Shown here piece after piece: positions 34,271 to 42,345 of a stretch of DNA of 55,516 nucleotides. Source of the stretch: Streptomyces chilikensis (GTDB lineage Bacteria > Actinomycetota > Actinomycetes > Streptomycetales > Streptomycetaceae); the NCBI RefSeq assembly GCF_001642695.1, contig NZ_LWCC02000048.1:1-55516 (forward strand). The letters are read 5' to 3'. The notes beneath the pieces were generated by a model that searched no databases, had not been told where the DNA came from, and saw only the letters and a program-made list of their open reading frames with translations. The translations under genes were made by a program, and so were the position numbers. Positions within the stretch are counted from its first letter, which is position 1, and each line of letters starts with the position of its first letter.

Positions 34271-34606
34271 ATGAAGCGTTCCACTTCGCGCATCGCCGTC
34301 ACTGTGACGGCGGCGGCAGCCCTGACGGCTCTCCTTCCGGCCTCTCAGGCTGCCGCGATCAACCAGACCGACTGCGGCGACAGGACCGACTTCGTCAAAG
34401 TCTGGTACGACGGCGGTGCACGGACCATGTGCTTCGCCAACGGGGGCACTGTGACCCTTCAGCTTCCCAACGTCTCGAAGGTCACCTCCGGCGACAACAA
34501 CGTCGCGATGTTCCTGGGCGCTCGAGCAGTCACCATGAACAAGTGGTCCACCCTGGTCGACGCCGAAGGACTCAACGCGACGCTTCACGCCCTCCAGATC
34601 TACTGA
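34271..34606 (+). CDS. Secreted beta/gamma-crystallin (SKLP-like) protein
   Basis: A 111-residue exported protein. MKRSTSRIAVTVTAAAALTALLPASQAAA is a Sec signal with cleavage after AAA. The mature part (INQTDCGDRTDFVKVWYDGG, RTMCFANGGTVTLQLPNVSKVTSGDNNVAMFLG) matches the single-domain beta/gamma-crystallin fold of the Streptomyces killer-toxin-like proteins, including the two Cys expected to form a disulfide. The ATG at 34271 was chosen as the signal-peptide start. Whether it is toxic is unknown. No immunity gene is obvious, although a kinase gene follows. Confidence 0.8.
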   Translation: MKRSTSRIAVTVTAAAALTALLPASQAAAINQTDCGDRTDFVKVWYDGGARTMCFANGGTVTLQLPNVSKVTSGDNNVAMFLGARAVTMNKWSTLVDAEGLNATLHALQIY

Positions 34607-34890
34607 CCCACCGCAAAAGTGCCGGGCCACACAGGCCCTTTCGGTGTACGGCATGCTCCGTGAAGCGTCGGCAGCGTCCCCACGCGGCCCGGGGCATGCC
34701 CACTACCCCCGCAGCGCTCGCGGCGGTACTTTCCACACCTTTGGCACCTCCCTTACGGCCGGCCGGTAGCTGCTCCGACGATGGCTGCCGCTCAACGCCG
34801 CGTCGCTGGCCGGAAGTTGTGAGGCCCCTGGCACCACTGCGCTCTCGTAAGCTGCGCAGGTCCGATGCGTGTGTACGGGAGGAGTTCGTC

Positions 34891-36618
34891 GTGGTGCAGC
34901 CGTTGGAACAGGGAGATCCAGACTTCCTGGGTGACTACCGGGTGGTGGGTCGACTGGGTGAAGGCGGCATGGGGCGGGTCTTCCTCGGGCGTTCGCCGAG
35001 CGGCCGGTCCGTGGCGATCAAGGTGGTGCACGCGTCGCTGGTGCACGAGCCGGAGTTCCGGGACAGGTTCCGCCGCGAGGTGGAGGCGTCGCGTCTGGTC
35101 GGGGGAGCCTTCACCGCCCCCGTGATCGACGCCGACACGGAGGCCGAACAACCCTGGATGGTCTCCAGCTACATCCCCGGCCCCTCGCTCCACCAGGCGG
35201 TCGCCGAACAGGGGGTCCTGCCCCCGGTGACGCTGGCCGCTTTGGCCGCAGGTCTGGCCGAGGCCCTGGTCTCCATCCACCGGGCCGGCCTGGTGCACCG
35301 CGACCTGAAGCCCTCCAACGTGCTACTCACCGACGACGGCCCGCGCGTCATCGACTTCGGCATCGCCCGGGCGCTCGACGCCACCGCCCTCACCAGGACC
35401 GGGGCCACCATCGGCTCGGCGGGCTTCATGTCCCCCGAGCAGGTCGCCGGCGGCGAGATCACCGCGGCCAGCGACGTCTTCTCCCTGGGCGCGGTGCTCG
35501 CCTTCGCCGCCACCGGGACCGGTCCGTTCGGCGTGGGATCGGCGCCCGCCATGCTCTACCGCGTGGTGTACGAGCCCCCGGACCTTCAGGGCGTCCCGGA
35601 CCCCGAGCTGCGCGCCCTGCTGGCCGACTGCCTGGCCAAGGAACCGGCACTGCGCCCCACTCCGCAGCAGATTCTCCGCCGGGTGGCCCCGGCCGCTCCC
35701 TGGGCCCCGCATATGCCGGCAGCCGGCCGGCCGGCCACCGCCGGAGAGACCGGTGGGCCCACGCGGCCCGCCACCCTCGCGGAAATGTTCACCCAGTACG
35801 CCGGGGCGCCGCTCTCCCCGCCGGGGTCGTCCGGCGGGCAGGCGTCCGCGCCGGGCGACCCCCGCCGGTCCATTCGTCGCGACGTGATGGCCCCGACCGC
35901 CGGCGTCCACGCGGAGGAAGCGGTTCCCGCATCCGGGTTCGGTCCGGCGCCCGGGTACACGCCGGTCTCCGCGGGAGCCGTGCCCGACCCCGGTCCGGTG
36001 TCCGCAGCGCCTCGCCCCGTCGCGGCCTGGCGGCTCGACGAACGGTCCGGAACGCGGGCGACGGACGCCACCGGACGCCACCACGCCACGGCCACGGCAG
36101 TCAGATGGGCAACGCGCCACGGTGAGGGCGCCGAGTTCAACGGGTTCAGCAGCGAAGTGGCCACCGAAGGCGCGCTGATCGACACGGCACGCGGCAGCTT
36201 CACCGTCGGCGCGTGGGTCCGGCTCGGTGTGATCCCTCCCCACTTCGTCACCGCGGTCAGCCAGGACGGCGAGGAAACCAGCGGCTTCTACCTCCAGTAC
36301 TCCTCCGACGAAGGCCGATGGGCCTTCGCCCGCCCGGACCTGCGCGTCACGTCGATGTCCGTACCGGTCGCCGGTGCGTGGACCCACCTGACCGGTGTCT
36401 GCGACAGCGTCGCCGGTGAGTTGCGCCTCTTCGTGAACGGCGTCCAGGAGGGCGCGATCCGTGACAGGATCCTGATCTGGTCCGAGGGGCCCTTCGTCGT
36501 CGGCCGGGGCCGTTACGGCAGGAGGCCGGTCGATCACTTCCCGGGCAGCATCAAGGACGTCACGGTCTTCGACCGTGCCCTCACCGAGGGGGAGATCGCC
36601 GGCCTGCTTCAGCCATGA
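34891..36618 (+). CDS. Serine/threonine protein kinase with C-terminal LamG-like domain
   Basis: A 575-residue kinase. The GTG at 34891 follows GGAGGAG with six bases between. The PknB-type kinase domain (about 15-275) has GEGGMG (23-28), VAIK with Lys44, HRDLKPSN with the catalytic Asp, and DFG. A Pro/Ala-rich linker with no membrane segment follows. The C-terminal 200 residues (AAWRLDERSGTRATDATGRH, FTVGAWVRLG, GAWTHLTGVCDSVAGELRLFVNG, FPGSIKDVTVFDRALTEGEI) form a LamG/concanavalin-like domain. Such sensor domains are normally outside the cell after a transmembrane helix, so the lack of one is odd. It may bind an intracellular glycan or protein. Confidence 0.88.
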   Translation: MVQPLEQGDPDFLGDYRVVGRLGEGGMGRVFLGRSPSGRSVAIKVVHASLVHEPEFRDRFRREVEASRLVGGAFTAPVIDADTEAEQPWMVSSYIPGPSLHQAVAEQGVLPPVTLAALAAGLAEALVSIHRAGLVHRDLKPSNVLLTDDGPRVIDFGIARALDATALTRTGATIGSAGFMSPEQVAGGEITAASDVFSLGAVLAFAATGTGPFGVGSAPAMLYRVVYEPPDLQGVPDPELRALLADCLAKEPALRPTPQQILRRVAPAAPWAPHMPAAGRPATAGETGGPTRPATLAEMFTQYAGAPLSPPGSSGGQASAPGDPRRSIRRDVMAPTAGVHAEEAVPASGFGPAPGYTPVSAGAVPDPGPVSAAPRPVAAWRLDERSGTRATDATGRHHATATAVRWATRHGEGAEFNGFSSEVATEGALIDTARGSFTVGAWVRLGVIPPHFVTAVSQDGEETSGFYLQYSSDEGRWAFARPDLRVTSMSVPVAGAWTHLTGVCDSVAGELRLFVNGVQEGAIRDRILIWSEGPFVVGRGRYGRRPVDHFPGSIKDVTVFDRALTEGEIAGLLQP

Positions 36619-36911
36619 CCCACCCAACAGCCCGAATGGCCGGCTCGGAGAACAGGGGGCACTGCCAGCTGTTCGCGGTGGGACTCGGCGTTCACAGCGG
36701 CGGGGCTGATGCAGGTCCGCGGTCGGCTGGTGGGACAGCAGACCTCGGCCACGGGCGACGATGGTCGAAGGGTGACGCGGTGTGTGGACAGCCGTACGGC
36801 CGCTGGCAGTTGGCTACCAGGACGTTGTCGGAGGGGTGCCTTACCGTGTCGATCAGGCATCGGGCCCGCCCGCACGGTGCCGGTCACCGACCCTCGTCAG
36901 AAAGCGACCTC

Positions 36912-37862
36912 GTGGACAACTGGACCAGCACCGTCGGCCCCTCCGGAGATCCTGTGGGGCAGACGTCCCGCAACAGCGCCTTCCGGGCCCTCGCCCGGCG
37001 GCACGGGGTCTCCGACGACGCCATCACCCGCCTGCTGTGGAGCATGGAGCCGGCGGTGTACTTCGACTGGAAGGCCCCGGGGAGTGTCCGGCCCGATGAC
37101 CGGGTGATCGGTTACATCGGAGGGGCGCCGGAGCTGCCCCTGGACATGGAGTGGGACATGGGCGACGTCTTCGTCGCCTCCTTCGACCTCGCGGCGGTGC
37201 CCCGGACGCTGTTCGACGACAGGCTGCCCCGGGAGGGGCATCTCCTGCTGTTCACCTGGTCGGACGCGGGCGGCGGCAAGGCGCTCTACATACCACCCGG
37301 GACCGAGACGGCTGTGGCCCCGATGCCCGTCCCGAGCGCACTGGACCTGCGTCTCGGGTCCTCCCACATGGTGCTGGAGCGCAGGACCATGGTGGCCTCC
37401 CGCGACGACGCCTGGGACGCCCACGCCTGGCTGATCGGCGAGGAGTACGGGGGCATCTGGGACGAGGTGGAGGACGAGGAGGCCGAGTGGCACGCTCGGC
37501 TGGAGGCCGCCGTCGAGGAGTACGCCGCCAAGGTCGGCGTCCGGCCGGCCATGAACAACAGCACTGACAAACTGCGGGGGGTGCAGCGGAACGTCCACGA
37601 CAGCTGGGACTACGTCACCGAGGCGTTCCAGCGTCTGCGGGAGGAGGCGGTCCTCGCACTCCGGGACCACCCGGAGCGGTTCGACGAGGTGTACGACCGG
37701 GCGTGGCGGGAGCTGCCCGAACAACCGCTGTTGCACCTCGCGACCTTCAACATGGAGTCGCTGCAGTACGGCTGGATGGACGGTGACATCAGCTGGTTGA
37801 TCAGCCGCGACGACCTCCACGCCAGACGGTTCGACAAGGTCGAGCACCACTGGCTGGGCTGA
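36912..37862 (+). CDS. DUF1963 (YwqG-like) family protein (1)
   Basis: A 316-residue protein. After a variable start, FRALARRHGVSDDAITRLLWSMEPAVYFD opens a region shared with the protein at 38262. The family core is YIGGAPELPLDMEWDMGDVFVASFDLAAVP, then LPREGHLLLFTWSDAGG, and YIPPGTET. This matches DUF1963/YwqG (GG-x-P-x-LP, then LP-x-x-G-x-L). The GTG at 36912 was chosen by alignment to the paralogue; other GTG codons follow within 20 residues and the frame is open upstream, so the start is uncertain. The function is unknown. It follows the kinase with a 290-bp gap. Confidence 0.72.
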   Translation: MDNWTSTVGPSGDPVGQTSRNSAFRALARRHGVSDDAITRLLWSMEPAVYFDWKAPGSVRPDDRVIGYIGGAPELPLDMEWDMGDVFVASFDLAAVPRTLFDDRLPREGHLLLFTWSDAGGGKALYIPPGTETAVAPMPVPSALDLRLGSSHMVLERRTMVASRDDAWDAHAWLIGEEYGGIWDEVEDEEAEWHARLEAAVEEYAAKVGVRPAMNNSTDKLRGVQRNVHDSWDYVTEAFQRLREEAVLALRDHPERFDEVYDRAWRELPEQPLLHLATFNMESLQYGWMDGDISWLISRDDLHARRFDKVEHHWLG

Positions 37863-38261
37863 CCCCGGCGGCTCGCGCACACGCCCCCGCGCGATCGCCT
37901 CGCATGAGACGGTCCGTCGCTGGTGTGTCACGTTCGGACAGACCTACGCCGACGCGCTCCGCCGTCGGCATCTCCGGTCCGGGGTGGCCGGTGCACGAAC
38001 CACCGGTCCGTCGACGGCCGCCCCGCGCCCGTCTTCCGGTACCGGGAGCGGTCGAAGAGCGGTCGGCAGCGATGCTCGCCAGGCGGATGATGAGCACCGT
38101 GCCGACGCGGACGCCGGTGTCGAGTAGGGCCTCGACGGCGCCCGTCGGGCAGTCGGCGAGATGGAGCAATGATGCGGGTCGGTCGGCTGCGCGAACTGAG
38201 CTTCCGACCTGGGCGCACGGCTCCGACACCCGCCGGGCGTAGCAGGGAGAAGAGGGAATAT
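37863..38261. other. Gap between the two convergent DUF1963 genes
   Basis: About 400 bp. It contains repeat copy B at 37982-38087. A plus-strand frame across 37904-38242 has no family signature. No strong terminator was seen. Confidence 0.35.
37982..38087. repeat. Diverged repeat, copy B (see 12306-12408)
   Basis: It aligns with copy A over about 100 bp in the same orientation, with GGTCGAAGAGCGGTCGGC identical. The two copies are 25 kb apart in the accessory element and have no gene in common beside them. Confidence 0.65.
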
Positions 38262-39200
38262 TCAGCAGTAATAGGACTGCATGACGCGGTCGAAGCGCTG
38301 CGCCAGAAGGTCCTCACGGCGGATGATCCAACTCACCTCGCCGTCGCCGGTGTCGAACATTTCGGACTCGCCGAACTCCAAGAGGTTCAGCCAGGGGCCG
38401 CCCTCCTTCCACCACGCTTTCTCCAGACCCTCGGCATACAGCTCGTCGAACCTCTCCGGCGTATTCCTCAGCGTGACCACAGCTTCTTCGCACCGGTCCA
38501 AGAACTCCCTGCCGTACTGGCACCAGTAGTCCCGAGGACTCAACAACTCCCCCCGCAGGGTGCAGGTCCGGTGCACGAAGGGGATGCTCCCGACTCGCTC
38601 GGCGTACTCCGTGATCGCCTCCAGAAGCGGACGGAGCGTCTCCCTGTCGTCCTCGTGGACGTCATCGAGGTCAGGCATCAGAGCCCGGGGATGGTCGTAC
38701 TGGTGCTCGGGAGCCCATGTCCAGCCCAGGGGGTCCCATGATGTACCGGGGCGGTAGACCAGTGTCCGGCGCTTAAGGACCTGTGTTGTCCACGTGTTGT
38801 ACGGGGCAATGACCGAGACGCCCGCGGGTGCGGGTCGTACGGTCGTCTCGGTGCCTGGCGGTACGTACACCACCGGTGCGGACTCGTCGTCCTCGTAGCC
38901 GACGTTCGTGAAGAACAGGAGGTGTCCCTCACGGGGAAGATTGAGGGACAGGGGCTGCTCCGGTATCGCGGCCAGGTCCAGGCCGGCGACATAGACTTCC
39001 CCGCCCTCCCAGGGAACACCGGTGGGCAGCTCGGGCAGGCCGCCGGTGTGACCGACCACGATGTCGTGAGGGCCGACAGCCGCCGGATCGACCATGTCGA
39101 GGTGTACGGACGGCTGCATGCACCACATGATGCGGGTGATGGCCTCATCGGAGACGCCGTGTTCACAGGCGAAAGCCCGGAACTCGTCTGTGTATGACAT
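38262..39200 (-). CDS. DUF1963 (YwqG-like) family protein (2)
   Basis: A 312-residue paralogue of the gene at 36912. It starts MSYTDEFRAFACEHGVSDEAITRIMWCMQPSVHLD, then HTGGLPELPTGVPWEGGEVYVAGLDLAAIP, LPREGHLLFFTN and VYVPPGTET. The C-terminal ends also match (GEVSWIIRREDLLAQRFDRVMQ here; GDISWLISRDDLHARRFDKVEH there). The ATG at 39200 is well placed. Convergent paralogues separated by 400 bp suggest an inverted duplication followed by divergence. The function is unknown; some family members are found near contact-dependent toxin loci, which is only suggestive. Confidence 0.78.
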   Translation of the reverse strand: MSYTDEFRAFACEHGVSDEAITRIMWCMQPSVHLDMVDPAAVGPHDIVVGHTGGLPELPTGVPWEGGEVYVAGLDLAAIPEQPLSLNLPREGHLLFFTNVGYEDDESAPVVYVPPGTETTVRPAPAGVSVIAPYNTWTTQVLKRRTLVYRPGTSWDPLGWTWAPEHQYDHPRALMPDLDDVHEDDRETLRPLLEAITEYAERVGSIPFVHRTCTLRGELLSPRDYWCQYGREFLDRCEEAVVTLRNTPERFDELYAEGLEKAWWKEGGPWLNLLEFGESEMFDTGDGEVSWIIRREDLLAQRFDRVMQSYYC

Positions 39201-39469
39201 ACCGTCATCCTCACACCTGCCACTGACATGCCATGCGCTCGGGTTTCGTCAGCGGACCGCGTGCGAGGCACCTTTCCGGTGCCGTCGGCATGCTCTCGGC
39301 CGGCTGGCATCCGGGCAGCTGGGGCCGTCGGCCAGTAGGGCCGTGCCATCGGCGTACCAAGCGAGGAACTGCGGCACTCAAAGTGGACCTGGCCGCGGAG
39401 GAGGGCGCAGTAGCCGAACCGGCCGTCTCATCATGCCCACCACATCCGGGCCGCGGCAGCACGATCACC
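39201..39469. other. Gap before the transposase remnants
   Basis: It contains the promoter side of the 38262 gene and DNA that may belong to the upstream part of the decayed IS256-type transposase. No readable family sequence was found. Confidence 0.3.
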
Positions 39470-39580
39470 CGGAGCCTGTCCGGCGTCCAACTCGTCGCCT
39501 CCAACGCCCATGCCGGCCTGGTGGACGCGATCGACGCGGTCCTGTCCGGCGCCTCCTGACAGCGCTGCCGCACCCACTGA
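39470..39580 (+). pseudogene. IS256-family (mutator) transposase fragment
   Basis: The frame reads RSLSGVQLVASNAHAGLVDAIDAVLSGAS, stop, QRCRTH. This is the conserved catalytic segment of IS256-type transposases (L-V-x-S-D-x-H-x-G-L, then G-A-x-W-Q-R-C-x-x-H). The Asp is replaced by Asn and the Trp codon has become TGA. Only about 37 codons are left. Confidence 0.7.
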
Positions 39581-39592
39581 AGCCGTAAGGAT

Positions 39593-39905
39593 TCAACCTG
39601 TCGGGGTGGCGCCTTCGCTTTGTGCTGCGGTGAGGAGATCAGCGGCGGATCGGTAGCGGGTACTGGCCGGAGACGGGAGGAGTTCGGCTTCGGCGAGCGG
39701 GGGGGCGGATCTCGCGGACCGTGTTGCCGATCGAGAATTGCTGACGTCGTCCAACGCCTCGGCGAGGACGTCCATAGATCACAACTTGCGCAGATGCAAG
39801 ATAGTGAGGACGACGGGCTCTTCGTCGCCGATCTTCTTGGGGAAGACGCCGCCGCGGCTGCCCGGCTGGCGGTCGGCGCCTCGGCGCTGGTAGGCGGCCC
39901 GTTCG
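39593..39905 (-). pseudogene. Transposase C-terminal fragment, frameshifted (family not assigned)
   Basis: The minus strand encodes RGGVFPKKIGDEEPVVLTILHLRKL, a stop, MDVLAEALDDVSNS, then in shifted frame IGNTVREIRP, and finally LLPSPASTRYRSAADLLTAAQ before the stop at 39593. The DEEPVVLTILHLRKL / MDVLAEAL / IGN-x-VR-x-IRP pattern is the helix-turn-helix tail of a Streptomyces transposase I have seen but cannot name safely. At least two frame breaks show it is dead. Confidence 0.5.
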
Positions 39906-39951
39906 GTCTGAGTGCGACATGCCGGTCAGGCTCGGATGGGACAGGTTCTTC

Positions 39952-41032
39952 ATGATCGAGGTGCGTCGCGGCGTCCGTTTGGCGCGGGGTCGTCCTGGGC
40001 GTGGACACGCACGGCGAGGTGCATGTCGCCGCCGTGATCTCCCCGCTCGGGAAGGTCCTGGGAACCGAGTCCCTTCCCGCGACGGCGGCCGGTTACCGAC
40101 AACTGCGTGTCTGGGCCCGCAAGCGGGGGACGGTGCGCCGGGCCGGCGTGGAGGGCACGGGCACCTTCGGTGCGGGCCTGTCCCATTATCTGCTCGCTCA
40201 GCAGATTCAGGTGTTCGAAGTGAACCGGCCCGACCGCTCTGCCCGCCGGCTGCTCGGCAAGTCGGACCCGCTCGATGCCCAGGCCGCAGCGCGAGCCGTG
40301 CTCAGCGGTCGAGCCCGATCCCGGGCGAAATCCGGCGACGGTCCGGTGCACAGCGCTCGGATCTACAAACTCGCCAAGGACTCCGCGGTCAAGGCCCGCA
40401 CCCAGGCAATCAACCAGCTCAAAGCCGTCCTGATCATCGCCGACCCCGCCCTGCGGGAACGCATGTCGAGCCTCGGCAACGCCGAGCTGTTCCGCACCTG
40501 TGCGCGCCTCGGCCCGCACGATGGTGGTGGGGGAGACGAGGACGCGGTGGCCCAGGCCACCCACATGACATTACGCATGCTCGCCGAACGCATCGAGCAG
40601 CTCACCGGACAGATCAATGAGCTGAACCAGCGACTGACCTGGCTCGTCGAACGCCACGCGCCGCAACTGCTCGTACCGGTGGGTATCGGTCCGGACAGCG
40701 CCATCACCCTGCTGATCACCATGGGGGACAACCCTGAGCGGCTCAACACCGAAGCGTCCTTGGCTGCCCTTTGCGGAGTCAACCCCATCGAGTGCTCCTC
40801 CGGCCGGCGGAGCACGCGCCGGCTCAACCACGGCGGCGACCGGCAGGCCAACGCCGCCCTGCACCGCATCGTCTTCACCCGCTTGCGTCACGACCCACGC
40901 ACCCAGGAGTACTACGAACGCCGCACTCAGGAGGGCTAGACCCGATGTGAAATCATCCGATGCCTCAAGCGATACGCAGCCCGCGAGGTCTTCAACCTGG
41001 TCAGACTGGCTTTTCGCACCCCTGCGTTATAG
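39952..41032 (+). pseudogene. IS110-family transposase, inactivated copy
   Basis: It is very similar to the intact copy at 41216 over almost its whole length. The DEDD-type N-domain (VDTHGEVHVAAVISPLGKVLG, GVEGTGTFGAGL, KSDPLDAQAAARAV) and the C-domain (PVGIGPDSAITLLITMGDNPERL, CSSGRRSTRRLN) are present. Two lesions are seen. The ATG at 39952 is out of frame with the body, whose first in-frame start is GTG 40001. An AAG codon of the intact copy is TAG at 40937-40939, cutting off the last 30 residues. The frame after it continues to a TAG at 41030. It forms a tandem pair with the intact copy in the same orientation. Confidence 0.82.
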
Positions 41033-41036
41033 GGGC
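41028..41036 (+). repeat. TATAGGGGC, copy 1 (end of decayed IS110)
   Basis: The first of three identical 9-mers in the IS110 pair; it marks the right end of the decayed copy. Confidence 0.7.
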
Positions 41037-41119
41037 GTCTGACCGAAGTGTCCAGTCACAGGCATGTCGGCCATCGTTGCGGGATGCTGCCTGCCACCGA
41101 GCCAGAGGGCGTGTCCCTA

Positions 41120-41128
41120 TAGGGGCCT
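41120..41128 (+). repeat. TATAGGGGC, copy 2 (inside the IS110 left non-coding end)
   Basis: The 9-mer lies 88 bases before the transposase start, in the region expected to encode a bridge RNA. It may be a guide segment that matches the element end. Confidence 0.65.
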
Positions 41129-41215
41129 TGCCGATCAGGCGCCATCACGGTTCAGACCGCCCGAGCAGGCCGGTGCCATCCACCCTGCATCTCACATAGC
41201 GGGAGGCGAACCATC

Positions 41216-42313
41216 ATGACGGCCCGACAACGCAGCACTTTCTCGAGCACGGATCCTCCCATTCGGCGCGAGGTTGTCCTGGGCGTGGACACCCACGGCG
41301 AAGTCCATGTCGCGGCCGTGATCTCTCCGCTGGGAAAGATCCTGGGCACCGAGTCCTTCCCGGCGACGGCGGTCGGCTACCGTCAGCTGCTCGTCTGGGC
41401 CCGCAAGCGGGGCACGGTGCGCCGGGCCGGCGTGGAGGGCACCGGCACCTTCGGTGCGGGTCTGTCCCGCTACCTGCTGGCCCAGCGCGTCCAGGTGTTT
41501 GAAGTGAATCGGCCCGACCGCACAGCCCGCCGTCTGCTGGGGAAGTCGGACCCGCTCGATGCGCAGGCTGCCGCACGGGCCGTGCTCAGTGGCCGCGCCC
41601 GGGCCCGGGCGAAATCCGGTGACGGTCCGGTGCACAGCGCCCGGATCTACAAACTTGCCAAGGACTCCGCGGTCAAGGCCCGCACCCAGGCGATCAACCA
41701 GCTCAAGGCCGTCCTGGTCATCGCCGACCCCACCCTCCGGGAACGGCTGTCCAGCCTGGGCAACGCCGAGCTGTTCCGCACCTGCGCGACCCTCGGCGCG
41801 ACCGCCGGAGGGGGAGACGAGGACGCGGTAGCCCAGGCCACCCACATGACGCTGCGCATGCTCGCCGAACGCATCGAACAGCTCACCGGACAGATCAATG
41901 AGCTCAACCAACGCCTGACCCGGCTCGTCGAACGTCACGCCCCACAGCTGCTCGTGCCGGTAGGCATCGGTCCGGACAGCGCCGTCACTCTCCTGATCAC
42001 TATGGGGGACAATCCCGAGCGGCTGAACACGGAGGCGTCCTTTGCTGCCCTTTGCGGAGTCAGCCCCATCGAGTACTCCTCCGGGCGTCGGAGAACGCGC
42101 CGGCTCAACTACGGCGGCGACCGGCAGGCCAACGCCGCCCTGCACCGCATTGTCTTCACCCGCCTGCGCCACGACCCGCGCACCCAGGCGTACTACGAAC
42201 GCCGCACCCAGGAGGGCAAGACCCGACGTGAGATCATCCGATGCCTCAAGCGATATACAGCCCGAGAGGTCTTCAACCTGGTCAGACCGGCTTCCCACAC
42301 CCCTGCGTTATAG
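41216..42313 (+). CDS. IS110-family transposase (bridge-RNA-guided recombinase family)
   Basis: A 365-residue full-length enzyme. The N-terminal RuvC-like domain carries the DEDD residues in GVDTHGEVHVAAV, GVEGTGTFGAGL and KSDPLDAQAAARAV. A coiled linker (LAERIEQLTGQINELNQRL) leads to the C-terminal Tnp domain with VGIGPDSAVTLLITMGD, AALCGVSPIEYSSGRRRTRRLNYGGDRQANAALH, where the conserved serine of the family lies in the SSG motif. The ATG at 41216 follows GGGAGGCG. IS110 enzymes use a non-coding RNA from the element to choose target and donor sites. It sits 33 bp from pcaL at the right end of the accessory segment. Confidence 0.93.
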   Translation: MTARQRSTFSSTDPPIRREVVLGVDTHGEVHVAAVISPLGKILGTESFPATAVGYRQLLVWARKRGTVRRAGVEGTGTFGAGLSRYLLAQRVQVFEVNRPDRTARRLLGKSDPLDAQAAARAVLSGRARARAKSGDGPVHSARIYKLAKDSAVKARTQAINQLKAVLVIADPTLRERLSSLGNAELFRTCATLGATAGGGDEDAVAQATHMTLRMLAERIEQLTGQINELNQRLTRLVERHAPQLLVPVGIGPDSAVTLLITMGDNPERLNTEASFAALCGVSPIEYSSGRRRTRRLNYGGDRQANAALHRIVFTRLRHDPRTQAYYERRTQEGKTRREIIRCLKRYTAREVFNLVRPASHTPAL

Positions 42314-42317
42314 GGGC
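42309..42317 (+). repeat. TATAGGGGC, copy 3 (right end of intact IS110)
   Basis: The third 9-mer, overlapping the transposase stop codon. AGGGGCGTCCGTG from 42312 also nearly matches AGGGGCGTCTGTG at 294-306 near the left junction of the accessory element. Confidence 0.7.
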
Positions 42318-42345
42318 GTCCGTGAGACGTGAGAGGGTCTGACGC

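Larger units (their letters stand above)
41037..42317 (+). mobile_element. Intact IS110-family insertion sequence
   Basis: The right end is set by the point where the two IS110 copies stop matching after their stop codons (TATAGGGGCGTC). The left end is inferred: if the element starts right after the first copy's TATAGGGGC (41028-41036), the region before the transposase is 179 nt, a normal length for the bridge-RNA-coding left end of IS110-type elements. TATAGGGGC occurs at 41028-41036, 41120-41128 and 42309-42317. There are no terminal inverted repeats, as expected for the family. Confidence 0.6.
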
